Origin: Distichodus sexfasciatus
Lineage: Eukaryota > Chordata > Actinopteri > Characiformes > Distichodontidae
Assembly: GCA_032718565.1 (NCBI GenBank)
Contig: JAVGVS010000056.1
Location: 434,001-498,000, forward strand
DNA length: 64,000 nt
Reading direction: 5' to 3'
Shown: one piece after another, positions 42,768-53,803 of the stretch
How the letters are laid out: each line of letters starts with the position of its first letter
Position numbering within the stretch: position 1 is the stretch's first letter
Translations under genes and position numbers: made by a program
The notes under the pieces: generated by a model
The model's database searches: none
Seen by the model: the letters and a program-made list of their open reading frames with translations, nothing else
What the model was told of the DNA's origin: nothing

Positions 42768-45700
42768 CTAGAGAGAGCGCGCATAGTGATTAATGAACGT
42801 TGTATTTAAAAATACTAACACTTACTCTGACAAGAAAACACAAAGAACTTACAGCAAGTCAGTGGAAAAAGGAATAAGGACGTACTGATACAGTAAATGG
42901 CAGTTTTAAGTAGGGATGCACCGATTGCAATTTTCTTGGCCGATTCCGATTACCCTTTTTTTTTGCAAGTGTGATCGGCCGATACCGATTTTTCCGATAC
43001 CGATTTTTTTCCCAGATAACAGAAAATTAGAGCTGCTGCAAGTAGTCGACGACATCGACACTAAATAATGGGTTTCAACTTTTTTAATGTAACGCGGTAG
43101 TTACTTTCCCTGTTTACTAGTGACATAATAGTGGCAGCTCTACAGCAAATACAAACAAAAATCTAATTTTCTTTAATATAATGCTTTATTTTCATAACAA
43201 ATGTTCTTTACAAATTTAAATAAATAAAATACAACTCGTAAAATGTCAAATGTAACAACTCCGGTAACTCGACGTCCGAAAAGTAACACCTACTTGGCAT
43301 TGTGTATTTTGGGCAGAGGTGATTTATCAGATTTCTGAGCCCTGTATCCTCAACTATGGAAAACGGCTGATCATCTAGTGATCATTTTGTGACTGACTTG
43401 TGCATCTGTGTTTATGTTGAAACTGTCTGTAGTGTGCAGTCAATCACAAGACCAGGAGCCATCGGCCAATAGGATTCGCAGGCAGAAGCTGCCAAAACCT
43501 CGCCCCCAAACTGCCGAAACCCGCTCCCCCTTTCAAACCGCGAGGACATTTAACACATCGAGAGGAAAAGACATTCGCGAGAGGAAAAATACAGTTCGCG
43601 CGCAATATTATCACAACCGCGCATTCAATTCTTAATTTTGTGCTCTCGAGTTTCACATTTGCGCGCGTGACTTTGAAATTTACGCCCGCGAAATTTTTGC
43701 GGCGAGCGATTTTGTGCGCTCTAGTTTTGGCATTGATGTGACGCTATACTCACGCACCCAAAATTCATTTTGTCGCCGCATGATGTCACCCCAATCAAAG
43801 TGAATGAGAAACGCCTCCGCTGAGCGTACATGTGAATGCTGCCTGAATGCGCGCGTGGCTGTGCTGCAAGTAATGCGCATGCGCAAGATCGGTTTGAAAT
43901 CGGCAATACGTGTGAGTGAGGCCAAAAATCAGCCGATTCCGATCGCTGGCCGATCGATCGGTGCATCTCTAGTTTTAAGCCTTGTGATTTACCCGAAAAA
44001 TAAAATTGTGATTACTGCATCATACTTGGACGCGGTGCTAGTTTCTGCTGTATAACACTTTCAGATCTTAATAATGAACCCCATGACTTCCAGGTCTGGC
44101 ATCCACCAGATTTCCGAAGACATTCTAGCAAAGTGGTGTGCATACTTACACAATTAGCTTGATTAATCATTGATGGCATAAATGCTATTGATTATCTAGC
44201 ATGCAGCTACTTCAGGAACAATCAAGTTTATGAAATTCACCCTAATGGTATCTGTTCATCTTCACTAGCAATTAGGGGTGTGGCTAGTGTAGACTGCAGA
44301 GTTAATGTATGTAATGTATGTAAATAATGTTTTGTCAAAATACAATGTCATATTAAGGATTCAATGTCTGCTAATGTCACGAAGTTAACTACAATACAAT
44401 TTTCACTGAATACAATCACTTCTAATCATCACAAAGAGCAACTAAAATGTCATTTGACAGTTTTATTCCTCAGTAATGGTCCATTATCGTACTTAATAAA
44501 AGTTGTGATGAAACAAGCTGACATCTCTACTCTTGCTTGGTGAGGGACGTTACAATAAGTTTAGTGTCTGATTTATGTTTTTGTTCTGGCTCAATGCTAT
44601 GGGCTTGCTGATCGAGTCATTGTATCTACGTCTGCATTTGAGGGAACAAAGATTCAGCAGTCACAATTCCATTAATGTGTAAAACATACAGTCCTACTGT
44701 CAACAGCACATCACCACACAGTTAGCAATTCTAGAAGTGGATAAAAAAAGAAATGAAAGAGAAAGGAGAAGGGAAATAATGTCTTTTTACAGAACATTTT
44801 ATGAAAGTGCTGCTTAGTGCCTTGGAGGAAGGTTTAGGTCACTCAGCCGTCCGCTATGTGAAAGGAAATCGAGTTTAATATTTAAATTTGAGATTACACC
44901 TCGCCAGCTCAGCAACCCGCCGATGCTGAGGCGAAGACTAGATTAAGGTTAGAATCAGAATCATGGAGGAAGTGGGGAGAAGGAAAGAAGGAAGAGATAA
45001 AAGGGGCAGAAAATTTTTGGATCTGTCTGAGTTCAGACGGCATGGTCTACCTGTGGCGCTGCCGCTCTGCTTCCTCCAGGCCCCGGGGGCGGCGTTACCT
45101 CCGACGCTGCTGCCACCGCTGCTGACCTTTGACCCTGCCCTCACGCCATGCTTACCTGGCCTGCTGACCAGCGTGGCGGCCGTGACGGCGTTCTGCAGCT
45201 GAGAGGACGTGGAGAAGCCGTGGCTCAGGCCGCGAGAGCCAGCGCTGACCACTGCCTGCTGCAAGCTGCGCGACAACTGCCCAGGACTCTGCTCAGAGAG
45301 AGACGGACAACACGCACAGGCATAAATACCAGGGTGGGTAAGGACTGAGGATGGCAGACTTCAGACCTTGAATCTTACACATCGCAAATTTGATCGGTAC
45401 AACCACCACTTCTTGAATGTCTGCAAGTTTATACAGCAAAATAACTTTGAGTCTTGCTATAAATTAAGAGTGAGAACGACCAACAGTGGACATGGGCACA
45501 AACAATTTTTGACTTTCAGTACATCCTGATCTGCTCACACTACACTACTGCAGGACTAGAATGTGCTTTTTGCCTACATGTTCCAGAAACACATCTTCTG
45601 ATTTTTTAAAGGTTTCAGGCAAAAGAAATGCATATTTAACAAAGGGTTTGAGGTTAGTAAAATTCACAAAATTGTGTTTGTGAGGTGTCCTTTAGTGTCT

Positions 45701-48700
45701 TGAAAGGTGCCCTAAAATAAAATTTATTATTATTATTATTGTTATAAAAGGGAGAGGGCAGCCAAAGAACACACAAAAATACACCATGGCTGTATTTTTG
45801 GGCCAGATTTTTGATTTTTTAATTATCAAAACTATTGTGTGTTGATCCAGATTCTTCCAGAAACAAATGTCAATTTGAGCAATAAAATCCTACTAAGATT
45901 TCACTTAAATCACGTAAAATATAATATAATATAAGACAGTTTTATTCCAGAGCTCATGCAGACATATACATGAAAATAAATCACCTCTTTTAATAAAAGC
46001 AGACATCCAGTTCAATATAAAATTTCATAATTATGATGTTTGATCAATGTTTTCATTTTGGATCAACGCAATGGGCTCAGTGATATAGTGATATATCGTT
46101 ACACTCCTAATGATCATTAACAAGACATTGATGCTGATACATTTATTTCAATCAACATGATTACTTTTGGATGCTCAGCTGAAGAAATTTAAAGACCCAC
46201 CTGCTTGATGGTGCCTGTTTGATAGTGGTTGACCGCTACCCTGTTGGTCTGCTGGGACATTGACGTGCGGGCCGTTTTGTACTGCGGTGACACCAACACG
46301 TGCTCCGACTTCACTATGGGCGAGGACGAGGAGGTGGCCGAGGTCTTAGAGGTGGTTGAGGCTGACTGCTGCAGGATGTGCTGTTCGATCTCCTGCTCCT
46401 GCTGCAGCGCCTTGACGAAGGCAGCCTTCAGCCGGTTGGTGTGTTCCGCCTTCAGGGCCTTCTTCTGGTTGGAGCTCATGCACTGCTCACACAGGATGGA
46501 GCCGCTCTTCTCCTGCCTCCAGCGTGACGTGAAGTCCGTCTGGCACTGGGCGCATGTGAATGGGTCTTTCGCCGACCCGGGTGCCGACGTGTTATCCTGT
46601 TGGGGCTGCTGTTTGCCTGGGAAGACAGAGGAAGCAGGAATGCATATTAGCAGGAACTTAAAACACATTCTATTTCTATTCTATTCATTATTCCACAGAT
46701 TATTCTAAAAAATTACACTCTGTACTCTGCAAAAGTTTCAGAACCTCTAACTGACAATCGTGCCCAAGTCGATAACACTGATTATTTTTGAAATTCTTAT
46801 AAACATTTTATACCGCCAGTTTAAGATGCCATGTAACTCTACCCCATACAGTCGGTATATTTGTTTAAACACTTTAACAAGAGGCTAATTAAAAAAGCAC
46901 TCACTCTTGGTCAAGTCCAGCAGGTTCTGCACCACCATTTCCAGCCCCACCAGGTAGATAAATTCGTTGTTGGCAGCTGAAGGCAGGAAGTTGAACTCAG
47001 GCGCTGGGGGTTTTGGAGGGGGGATCTCCAGCAGGGTTTTCTCCAGCTGCTTCCTCAGGGCCAGCTTGGCAGCAGCCTGTCGACTGGCCGGGGTGTCGTT
47101 GGCGTTGACCGTGGAGATGTTGGTGCCCGACTGGCTGGAGCCTGAAGCCTTAAGTCCAGTGGGTGAACCCTAAACACAGAACAGTAGCATGACATTACAA
47201 TATATTATTAATTACAATTACAATAAATAAAAACAACATATTATTACAAATAAACATTTTATATGGAATAAAGCTACATATAAATTTGAATTCATATAAA
47301 GCTGCCTACACTTTGCTGTTGAACAAAATAAACAATACCGTCACAGCACATACAGAAAACAGCAAAGACCACATAGGCCCATTTCAAAAATGAGCAAACT
47401 GACAAAAAAACAGCACCCATTGCATTTGCTGAAAAAATGATGAGGTTGTAACATTCCACACTGAAGCATCCACTGATATTGGGCCTCATTCACCAATATT
47501 TGCTTTTTACTTAAATTTAGTCTAAAAAACATTAAGACATTCAAATATTTAAAATGGGAGAAAACGCAATAACCTAATGTTTTGCACAAACATGAATGCA
47601 ATTAAACTTAAGAGTGTGCTCTTCACCGCTTGTAGAATCTGCTTTTACTTAAGAACAAATATCCCAAGAAAACAGCGTGTTACAACGTCAGAATCTTCGT
47701 GAACACATTCATAAGTGGGTTTTCTTAAGAATAGTTGGTAAATGAGGCCAATCGCTCTTTTCAGTACTAACGGAACTAAGATGGAAAGTGGTTCTGTCTA
47801 CAGTCTGACCTGTGGGATGCTAACCAGGACGTTGGTGTTTGGTACATTGGCCACACGGATCAGCCCCTGCTGGATGATTCTTTGGCCCTGCACCTGGACA
47901 TTAGGCACAGAAGTGCGAGGACCCAGGAGCAGTGGAGGAGGACCCGATCCAGAGTGCTGCTGTTGCTGCTGACGCAATGTGGCAATCTGCTGAGGAGTCA
48001 CAGCAATAGGCTAGTACACACACAAAAAGCAACAAAATTACCTTATTAATTTATAATCACTAGCTTGCTTCAAATGAGACATTTGAGGAGAAAAGCCCAC
48101 TATCACCATCTGTGAAATACATTAGCTGGCGTCAGACCCAGATAAAGCTGCATACCTGTGAGCCTCTGACTAATGGTGGCATGACAACTGAAGCATGCTT
48201 GGAAACCTGCGAGCCACCGCGTACCAGAGGAGGAGGGATAACTGTTCCCGAGTTTCTACTAGACGACACCTAGAGACGTAAGTGAGTAGGACCATAAGTG
48301 AGTAATATGCTTCTGCGCACACTTCTGCACAATATTCCCCACAGGTATGAAAAAGTTAGTGCTGACCTGTACAGCCCCTTTGCCAGATGTGATGCTACCT
48401 CTTACAAGAGGTGGAGGATTGGTTGAAGAATTGGTGGTCTGTTTTACAGTAAAGATGGACAAGCAGAGGACATGGGGAAAAAAGTTGGTGAATAAAAATG
48501 AAAAAAATGAATGTGTGAGGGTACTAAAGTACAATCAAAAACGTGATTTGAACCAAAAAAGTGGATCCGCCACTGGGACACACCTTCTGCGCCACACTCT
48601 CCTTCTGGATCTGACTCTGACGGAGCTTCTTCAGAAGGACCAGCTTGGCCTCTTGCAGACGCAGCTCTTCCTTCAGCTGCTTGATGAAGCTCTGACGCTC

Positions 48701-51700
48701 CTCTGGACTGCTCTTCTGCATAAACCAAACATGACCATTTAAAGCGTCTATATGGATAATAGTACAGTTAATTTAAAATAAAGAGGTTATGAGATTATAA
48801 ATAAAATGTGAGTCTCTCTGAGTCTCTGTCGGAATGCAAATGAATACTGAACACTGGCCATTACCATGAGCATCTCTGTGTCCGCTTTCTTGTAACTGTG
48901 GCCGATTCCGTTTATACACGGACTGGAGGGCTCGTTGTCTGACAAAACGATTACATCATCTGGCGTAGGCGGCCTTTCTTTCTTTACATCACTATGGTGG
49001 GAAAAGGGACAGAAGAGAGTATGAGAACATCCTCAGAAATGCTCTTTTCCTTAAAGAATCCACTTTGTTCAATTCACTATATACCCAAACACATCTGACA
49101 AAGCAAAACAAAAAAGCTAGAACTGGCCACTAGAGGGCATCAGAAGATCACAGATTCTAGTTTTTCCAAACACACAAGCATATATGTGGAAATGGCTCTT
49201 AGAGTGGCATAATCAAATTTGAACACAAACATAGAGAAGTTTCCAGTATTGACAAAGTGTCAGCCAAACATCTGTATAGATTCAGAACGTGTCTCGACTA
49301 AGTCTATGACAACAGCAGAATCAGGGATGCTGTTAGGAAGGACTGAGTAAGATGTGTGGTTGAAACTTTCTATGGTAGTTGTTCTTAGACCTAATTTTTG
49401 TTTTTTTACAGAAACATACAGGAGGTTTCCAGTATCAAAACAGTCACACAGATTCAACCTCTCAACCAAGTCTACAAAAAGATTCCGGACAGGGGAGCTG
49501 CAAGGAAGGCGTGAGTAAGATGGGCACGATAAGCTTCTCCGAACACATCTGCCTTCCTCGTTCACAGCAGGGTGGGAGGGCTGCTTTGCCTGTTGACTCT
49601 TTGTCAGGACAAACTCCTCGTGCCCAAAGTGGAGAAGGGTCTAAGGCCCCTCCCTGAGCTCCCATAACTGTTAGGCAGAAGCGGAGGATGAGGAGGGGGG
49701 TGGGGAATGGCTGGCGGCCAGGCTATTGTGTACACGCTCTCCATCCTCCACTCTGACTGAGGGCAGGCCGCTTGTTTCAACAAGGACACCCTCCCCGGTG
49801 CACGACATCGCTGTGGACACCAGAGGATCGGGCCTGGCACGGGCAGAAAGAGGGAACTGTGTAGGGGAATTCTCCAGTCTGGGCATACGGGATGGGGGTG
49901 CGTGCCAACTGTACTAAATTGGTCCAGCTTCTGGATGCATCTCAGTTAAAAGAGTTTACTGAACAAAACCACCAAAATGCTCATCCAGATTTTGTTAACG
50001 ACTGCAATAAATTCACCATTAATCACTTGCCTCATTCTTACCCCATGTAGTGCGGCATACCAAACAAGCTACAGGTCTGAGAGACGATGCCTTGTATTCC
50101 TCCTTTTTGGGATGAAAGAGCTGATGAAACATTGTTCCAGAAAGCCTAGCTCTAGCAACAAGCAAGTACTTACTTTACATCAACGTTTCACTCGGAGTAA
50201 GCATGTGTAAGATCCTTAATGGACAGCAATATTAATAAATCTACAGTATGTAATTTTTATTCGTGCTGTAATTACACTTGCCAATTATATAATGTCATGA
50301 CAACTGTTGATATATTATAAAGATCTAAAACGTCAGCTTATTGGAGGCTGTTAAATGCATGACATGGGCCAATACTTATTCTGACTATGAATTAAAGATT
50401 CTAACATGATGGTTAGAGGTATTATCAAGCAAATTTGATAAGGTATAACTTAAGATCTAGTCTAATAGTGGAACACTATTACTTCAAGTTTAGATGCTGT
50501 GACAACCCTTTTCACCCTTCGCAAATGTTGATCTAAGAAATGACTCCAATTCTGTCCTGTCATTGAGGCTTTTCAACCAAGTTGCCCAAAGTTTTTTCCC
50601 CAAATAATTGATCCCCTGAGCATATTTCAGTCTGAGAAGATCAATACAGAATACATTTAATTATCCACGAACGGGCATCTAAATACACCTATTCCACTAA
50701 GAGTTTGACAATGAGCTGGTCTTATGCAGTTTGAGGTCTGCGAATGAGAATGCCCGTGGCTCTTAACACACAAGGCACTTCAAAGCAAACAAAGATGATC
50801 CCAATCAAAGACACAGAGGGCCTTAGGGTATAACACACATCAAATAGGGTTTTTATTATGGTAGTCAACAAAATCAGCTTTTTAGAGCATGCGCCATATC
50901 TAAAAAGATGCAGCTCTGCTTAAGAACAACTCGGACCTCCAGAAACCAAAAGGGTCAGTGTGCAGTCTTTGCAGCAACACAGTAAAAGATGGAAATGGGT
51001 TCAAACTTTCTGCTTTTTTTCGACACATCACGTGCCCCGGGATACAGCCCGATACATAACCAAAACTTAAACCTCATCGGCACTTCCTGCTTATTTGTCA
51101 GTACCTAACAGATCACATGACGTGAAAACTTCCCTCTGGTCACGTGATTCACACTCTCCCTTTTCTTCAACGGTTCCTTCCAGTGTGGAAACCATAGCAA
51201 CGGCCGGCTGGAACCAGTTTGTGACACGTCGTCTTCGTTTTGTGAAGGCAGGCGGGGTTCAGGTGCCGTGGAAAAGCGAGACGCCTAAACTTTAACCCAA
51301 GAGAGGAATGTCACCGAGCCAAACGCCGGGTGCCTGGACCTCACTTGGGCGAGTTTGAACGGGTGAAAAATGTAAGGGCTGATGAAAGGGACGGTCACAG
51401 CGGCTGACCATTTCAGTCTGATAACTTTTCGCCCCTCCCCCCGTGCCAACCAGTAGTTAGTCACCCCTTTGTCCTGTTCTGCAGGCTGCACCATGCAGAG
51501 GCCATTTTTAGCTCTTGATCATCGCATTCATCACAGCCACACTGAAGACAAGAATTTACATCTGATTTCAACGTTAACTTAAGAATAACTGTTGTAAATC
51601 GTATACATAAACTGTTTGCAATTCAAGTAATCAGAAAAAAGACAAATTCTTAAGATCACAACAGTTTAGAAGCAAGATTGTTAACAGGGGATACCACAGT

Positions 51701-53315
51701 TCTCAGTGAACCTGGTAATATTCCAAAAATAAACTCAATGTTCTACGGTTATTCAAAATCTTTTGATGTTCTTTGATAGTAAACCAAAGGCACCTTTCAA
51801 TATGATAGAGGAAGCCAAGGTCTTTATAACTCATCACTGCAAGGCAGTTTACTCCAGAACTATATGGTACAGTAGCAGTTGGTATCACTATGAATTAGCA
51901 AGATAACTTTCAGCTCGAATAGAAGTAGAACTGAGCCTGGCCACAGCAAGCATGGTAAAACACATAGCCTGATTCAGAACTCTAGTCTGTGTCTATACTT
52001 GTACTTCATCAAATCCAACAGAATCACTGAAATTTAAATAACATCAGGAATATAAATTGGAGGAAAATCAAGACCTCCTGCCAGACCCCAGCTCTAAACA
52101 GTTAGTCCCAGACTTGAATTTTCCTTAATTTACATTCATTCAAGTTAATTCCACATTCTCTTGAGACAAAGCAGGTTAGTGTAGTATAAACAAATACATT
52201 TACTTGAAATGCCTACACATGTGTACATGAGGAAATGCTTGAGACTTCCTGGTTTTTAATTCAGAAAGAGCAACTAGTTGTGGCTCGTGACCAGCTCGTT
52301 GTGGCTGCTCTGAGACTACAGCAATCTCTATCTGGATGTAAACGACAGTATAGGTAGGTGGGGTTTTTCCTAGATGAGGATACGCGAATGAAAAATAGCG
52401 AAATGTGACGGGAAAAGCATACGTGACAGAAAGAAATAAATGGAATCTCTCTCATTTTCAATATGTCTTCATTTACACTCCCTAAACTGGCATCCATATG
52501 CCCTGCCAAGTTATGAATTCCAACTGTGCACCTTATTTCCCAACGTCATACACCAAGTTATATAATAGTAAATATATGCTAAAATCATTTCGGGAGAATC
52601 AAGAGCACCATCTAGCTTGTTCCTGAGGTTTAACTTACTGAGTTACTATATACTGTCTATGTGCCATGCTACTGTGTTCAAAGTCTTGAAAGTGAATATG
52701 GAATGTGTGGTTGATCTACACTGGATTTTCGGCCAAATTTAATCCTCATGTTTACAAACTTTTAGATAGTACAGACAGTTTTAGCATATAACTGCACATC
52801 AAGTCATATTTGCCCTGCAACTGTTTGTTACCAGCAGTAATATCTACATCTCTGAAACACTGGCTTTAACAACATTTACGTTGTCATTCATGGCGTTCAC
52901 CAGATGCTCCAGAGTGACCTCCATTTCCTAATCACAGGGAGTCTTGGGGTAAAGGGCCTTGCTCAGAAGCCCAACAGTGGCAAAGCGGAAGGTAGGAAGT
53001 CAACCCACAACCTCTTCAGGTAAGTATTCGACCACCAGATCACCATCACTCCACATAGAAATAGCAGAAATGTATTAGGCTGTGTTTGGCCTACCTCCTG
53101 GACGTGCTCATGTCTACGGGTTCATCGCTGGCCTGCACCTCCACTTTGATGGTGGCCTTCACCTCACCAGCCTTCAGGATGCTGGCCACCTTGCTGCCGG
53201 GCCCCAGCTCCCCTCTTTCCACCTTTAACCGCTTGGTGTCTACATCCGGGCCAGACGCCTCCCGCTCCTGTGCCCTCTTCTGGCTGCGCGTTTGCCGCAT
53301 CACATCCTCGGACAT
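42634..53315 (-). CDS. gatad2a: gatad2a: transcriptional repressor p66-alpha, NuRD subunit, complete coding region, 10 coding exons
   Basis: Ten exons join to 639 codons, close to human GATAD2A (633): 53315-53095, 48991-48865, 48715-48584, 48438-48367, 48269-48156, 48010-47810, 47169-46905, 46616-46201, 45288-45051, 42767-42634. All junction phases agree. The protein opens MSEDVMRQTRSQKRAQE and carries an IVLSDNEPSSP acidic segment (near 89-99). Next come CR1, a charged coiled coil (117-160) that in p66 proteins pairs with MBD2/MBD3, and three PPLVRG repeats (169-174, 197-202, 215-220). The conserved RQAAAKLALRKQLEKTLLEI segment starts at 319, and a GATA-type zinc finger (Cys399, 402, 420, 423; C-X2-C-X17-C-X2-C) lies in CR2, which binds histone tails and CHD proteins. 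The C-terminus ends DRQREYLLDMIPSRSIS...TWK. GATAD2A rather than GATAD2B is favoured by the TWK end and by neighbouring yjefn3. Nuclear; represses transcription with NuRD. Confidence 0.95.
42768..45050 (-). other. gatad2a: gatad2a last intron (2.3 kb)
   Basis: This intron precedes the terminal coding exon. Nearly half of it is the hAT element at 42911-43971, inserted about 140 bases upstream of the terminal exon acceptor. The rest (about 43980-44900) is AT-rich, with no recognised feature. Confidence 0.75.
42911..43971. mobile_element. Non-autonomous hAT-type DNA transposon, 1061 bp, with perfect 8-bp TSD
   Basis: Left end TAGGGATGCACCGAT, right end ATCGGTGCATCTCTA: 15-bp terminal inverted repeats differing at one base. 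The 8-bp direct repeat GTTTTAAG flanks both sides (42903-42910 and 43972-43979) exactly. Subterminal CCGATTCCGAT/CCGATACCGAT motifs occur at both ends. The right third is CpG-rich. No transposase frame; it sits in the last gatad2a intron. Confidence 0.92.
45051..45288 (-). CDS. gatad2a: gatad2a coding exon 9 (residues 517-595 plus 1 nt)
   Basis: The acceptor is CTGAGCAG|AG and the used donor is probably GCCACAG|GTAGAC at 45051. It encodes SPGQLSRSLQQAVVSAGSRG, then LSHGFSTSSQLQNAVTAATL and a Gly/Ser-rich tail ending WRKQSGSATG. A second, stronger-looking donor (GCCAG|GTAAGC at 45156) lies inside in the same phase. Human GATAD2A keeps similar sequence to the downstream donor, which supports the longer form. 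Confidence 0.88.
45930..46109. mobile_element. hAT-like terminal fragment next to the gatad2a zinc-finger exon
   Basis: The sequence ends ATATATCGTTACACTCCTA, the reverse of a TAGGGGTGTAACGATAT-type hAT end. The rest is AT-rich and undefined. It lies about 90 bases beyond the donor of the GATA-finger exon (46201). Only the terminus is recognisable. Confidence 0.35.
46201..46616 (-). CDS. gatad2a: gatad2a coding exon 8 (residues 378-516), GATA zinc finger
   Basis: The acceptor is TCTTCCCAG|GC and the donor is AAGCAG|GTGGGT. The GATA-type finger reads CAQCQTDFTSRWRQEKSG then SILCEQC (Cys399, 402, 420, 423), followed by the basic helix NQKKALKAEHTNRLKAAFVK and ALQQEQEIEQHIL. A Ser/Thr-rich linker with a VKSEH SUMO-consensus-like site follows. 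Confidence 0.97.
46905..47169 (-). CDS. gatad2a: gatad2a coding exon 7 (residues 290-377 plus 1 nt)
   Basis: The acceptor is GTGTTTAG|G and the donor is ACCAAGA|GTGAGT. A variable Ser/Gly-rich stretch is followed by SRQAAAKLALRKQLEKTLLE, then IPPPKPPAPEFNFLPSAANN and EFIYLVGLEMVVQNLL. The second half is one of the most conserved p66 segments. Confidence 0.96.
47482..47749. mobile_element. MITE with GGCCTCATTCACCAA terminal inverted repeats, 268 bp
   Basis: The left end GGCCTCATTCACCAA and right end TTGGTAAATGAGGCC are inverted repeats with 14 of 15 matches. The interior has TTACTTAAGAACAAATATCC and TTTTCTTAAGAATAG. The element starts about 60 bases after the donor of the gatad2a QRIIQQGL exon. 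Superfamily not assigned. Confidence 0.75.
47810..48010 (-). CDS. gatad2a: gatad2a coding exon 6 (residues 223-289)
   Basis: A 201-nt phase 0 exon with acceptor TGTACTAG and donor CCACAG|GTCAGA. It encodes a Gln run, then GPPPLLLGPRTSVPNVQVQG and QRIIQQGLIRVANVPNTNVL. The QGQRIIQQGLIRVANVPNT segment is near-invariant in p66 proteins. A MITE starts about 60 bases beyond the donor. Confidence 0.95.
48156..48269 (-). CDS. gatad2a: gatad2a coding exon 5 (residues 185-222)
   Basis: A 114-nt phase 0 exon with acceptor CGTCTCTAG and donor TCACAG|GTATGC. It contains the second and third PPLVRG repeats (GTVIPPPLVRGGSQ and VVMPPLVRGSQ), as in human GATAD2A. Confidence 0.94.
48367..48438 (-). CDS. gatad2a: gatad2a coding exon 4 (residues 161-184)
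   Basis: A 72-nt exon with acceptor GTAAAACAG and donor GTACAG|GTCAGC. It encodes TTNSSTNPPPLVRGSITSGK and GAVQ, including the first PPPLVRG repeat. Its small size and phase 0 ends mean it could be skipped without a frameshift. Confidence 0.9.
48584..48715 (-). CDS. gatad2a: gatad2a coding exon 3 (residues 117-160), CR1 coiled coil
   Basis: The exon is 132 nt, phase 0, with acceptor TTTATGCAG and donor CAGAAG|GTGTG. It encodes KSSPEERQSFIKQLKEELRL, then QEAKLVLLKKLRQSQIQKE. In p66-alpha this helix forms an antiparallel coiled coil with the MBD2 coiled coil, which recruits the CHD module to NuRD. Confidence 0.96.
48865..48991 (-). CDS. gatad2a: gatad2a coding exon 2 (residues 74-116)
   Basis: The acceptor is CACCATAG|T and the donor is CTCATG|GTAATG. 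It encodes DVKKERPPTPDDVIVLSDNE then PSSPCINGIGHSYKKADTEMLM. The PPTPDDVIVLSDNEPSSP string is a p66 family hallmark with SUMO-interaction-like (VIVLSD) and acidic character. Confidence 0.95.
48992..53094 (-). other. gatad2a: gatad2a intron 2 (4.1 kb)
   Basis: Intron between the start-codon exon and the VIVLSDNE exon. It includes a diverged local duplication (49.24/49.41 kb), a GC-richer block at 49.5-49.9 kb, and a candidate regulatory cluster near 51.1 kb. No extra coding exon was recognised. Confidence 0.75.
51105..51215. promoter_or_regulatory. Candidate intronic regulatory cluster (CRE-like, E-box, RFX-like sites)
   Basis: Within about 100 bases: ATCACATGACGTGAAAA (CRE/E-box-like), GTCACGTGATTC (CACGTG E-box) and GAAACCATAGCAACGG (RFX X-box-like). 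It lies in gatad2a intron 2 in a locally GC-richer block. Motif content only; activity is inferred. Confidence 0.3.
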
Positions 53316-53323
53316 TTTCTCAC
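53095..53323 (-). CDS. gatad2a: gatad2a exon 2, first coding exon (residues 1-73 plus 2 nt)
   Basis: The acceptor is TTTGTGCAG at 53324. Eight untranslated bases (GTGAGAAA) precede ATG at 53315-53313, so the coding part is 53315-53095. It encodes MSEDVMRQTRSQKRAQEREA and ends ...SDEPVDMSTSR with donor AGGAG|GTAGG. TRSQKRA...KRLKVERG matches the p66 N-terminus, and VDMSTSRSD across the junction matches the same site in human GATAD2A. Confidence 0.93.
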
Positions 53324-53803
53324 CTGCACAAAAAGAGGCCAGCTGGTGACAAATAGAAACGTTGTGCATCTTCATTATATCCGTATTTCGAAACGTTATT
53401 GAAATGCAAAACTATCCGGTTTTGGTTCATCCAATTAAACAAAAACAAGTGCTGTAAACACCCTATGAAAAGTGTTCGTGCCACCTACGGGTGACTCACA
53501 CAAAAACATGACGGAGCTTTTAACACACTAAACATGAGATTCCACGAGTAAACCAAAAGTAGGCCCACACGGAAGAAAATATTATAAAACAAAACACGCC
53601 ATCAAGGCTTTCAAGCCTAGCGCTGAAACAGGACGAACTGAACCAGTCCTGACATTTTTCTAGTTTATTGATGAGTCGTCAGCACCACAAAAACCAAGTA
53701 CCACATTTTAAACAAGTAGCTGACCCCAAAAGGGAAACTCACAGGAGAACCTCACAGACGAGAATACACATACATACAAACAGAACAAGAACACTATCAG
53801 CAT

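Noticed and set aside
43408..44055. Open frames inside the 42.9-kb hAT element
   Set aside because: Short, on both strands, without transposase motifs; the element is non-autonomous.
44938..45276. 112-codon minus frame reading past the exon 9 donor
   Set aside because: It is gatad2a coding exon 9 read through into intron sequence; the frame after 45051 has no p66 similarity.
46229..46708. 159-codon open frame on plus over the gatad2a zinc-finger exon
   Set aside because: It is the antisense shadow of the GATA-finger exon, whose minus-strand translation matches p66 proteins.
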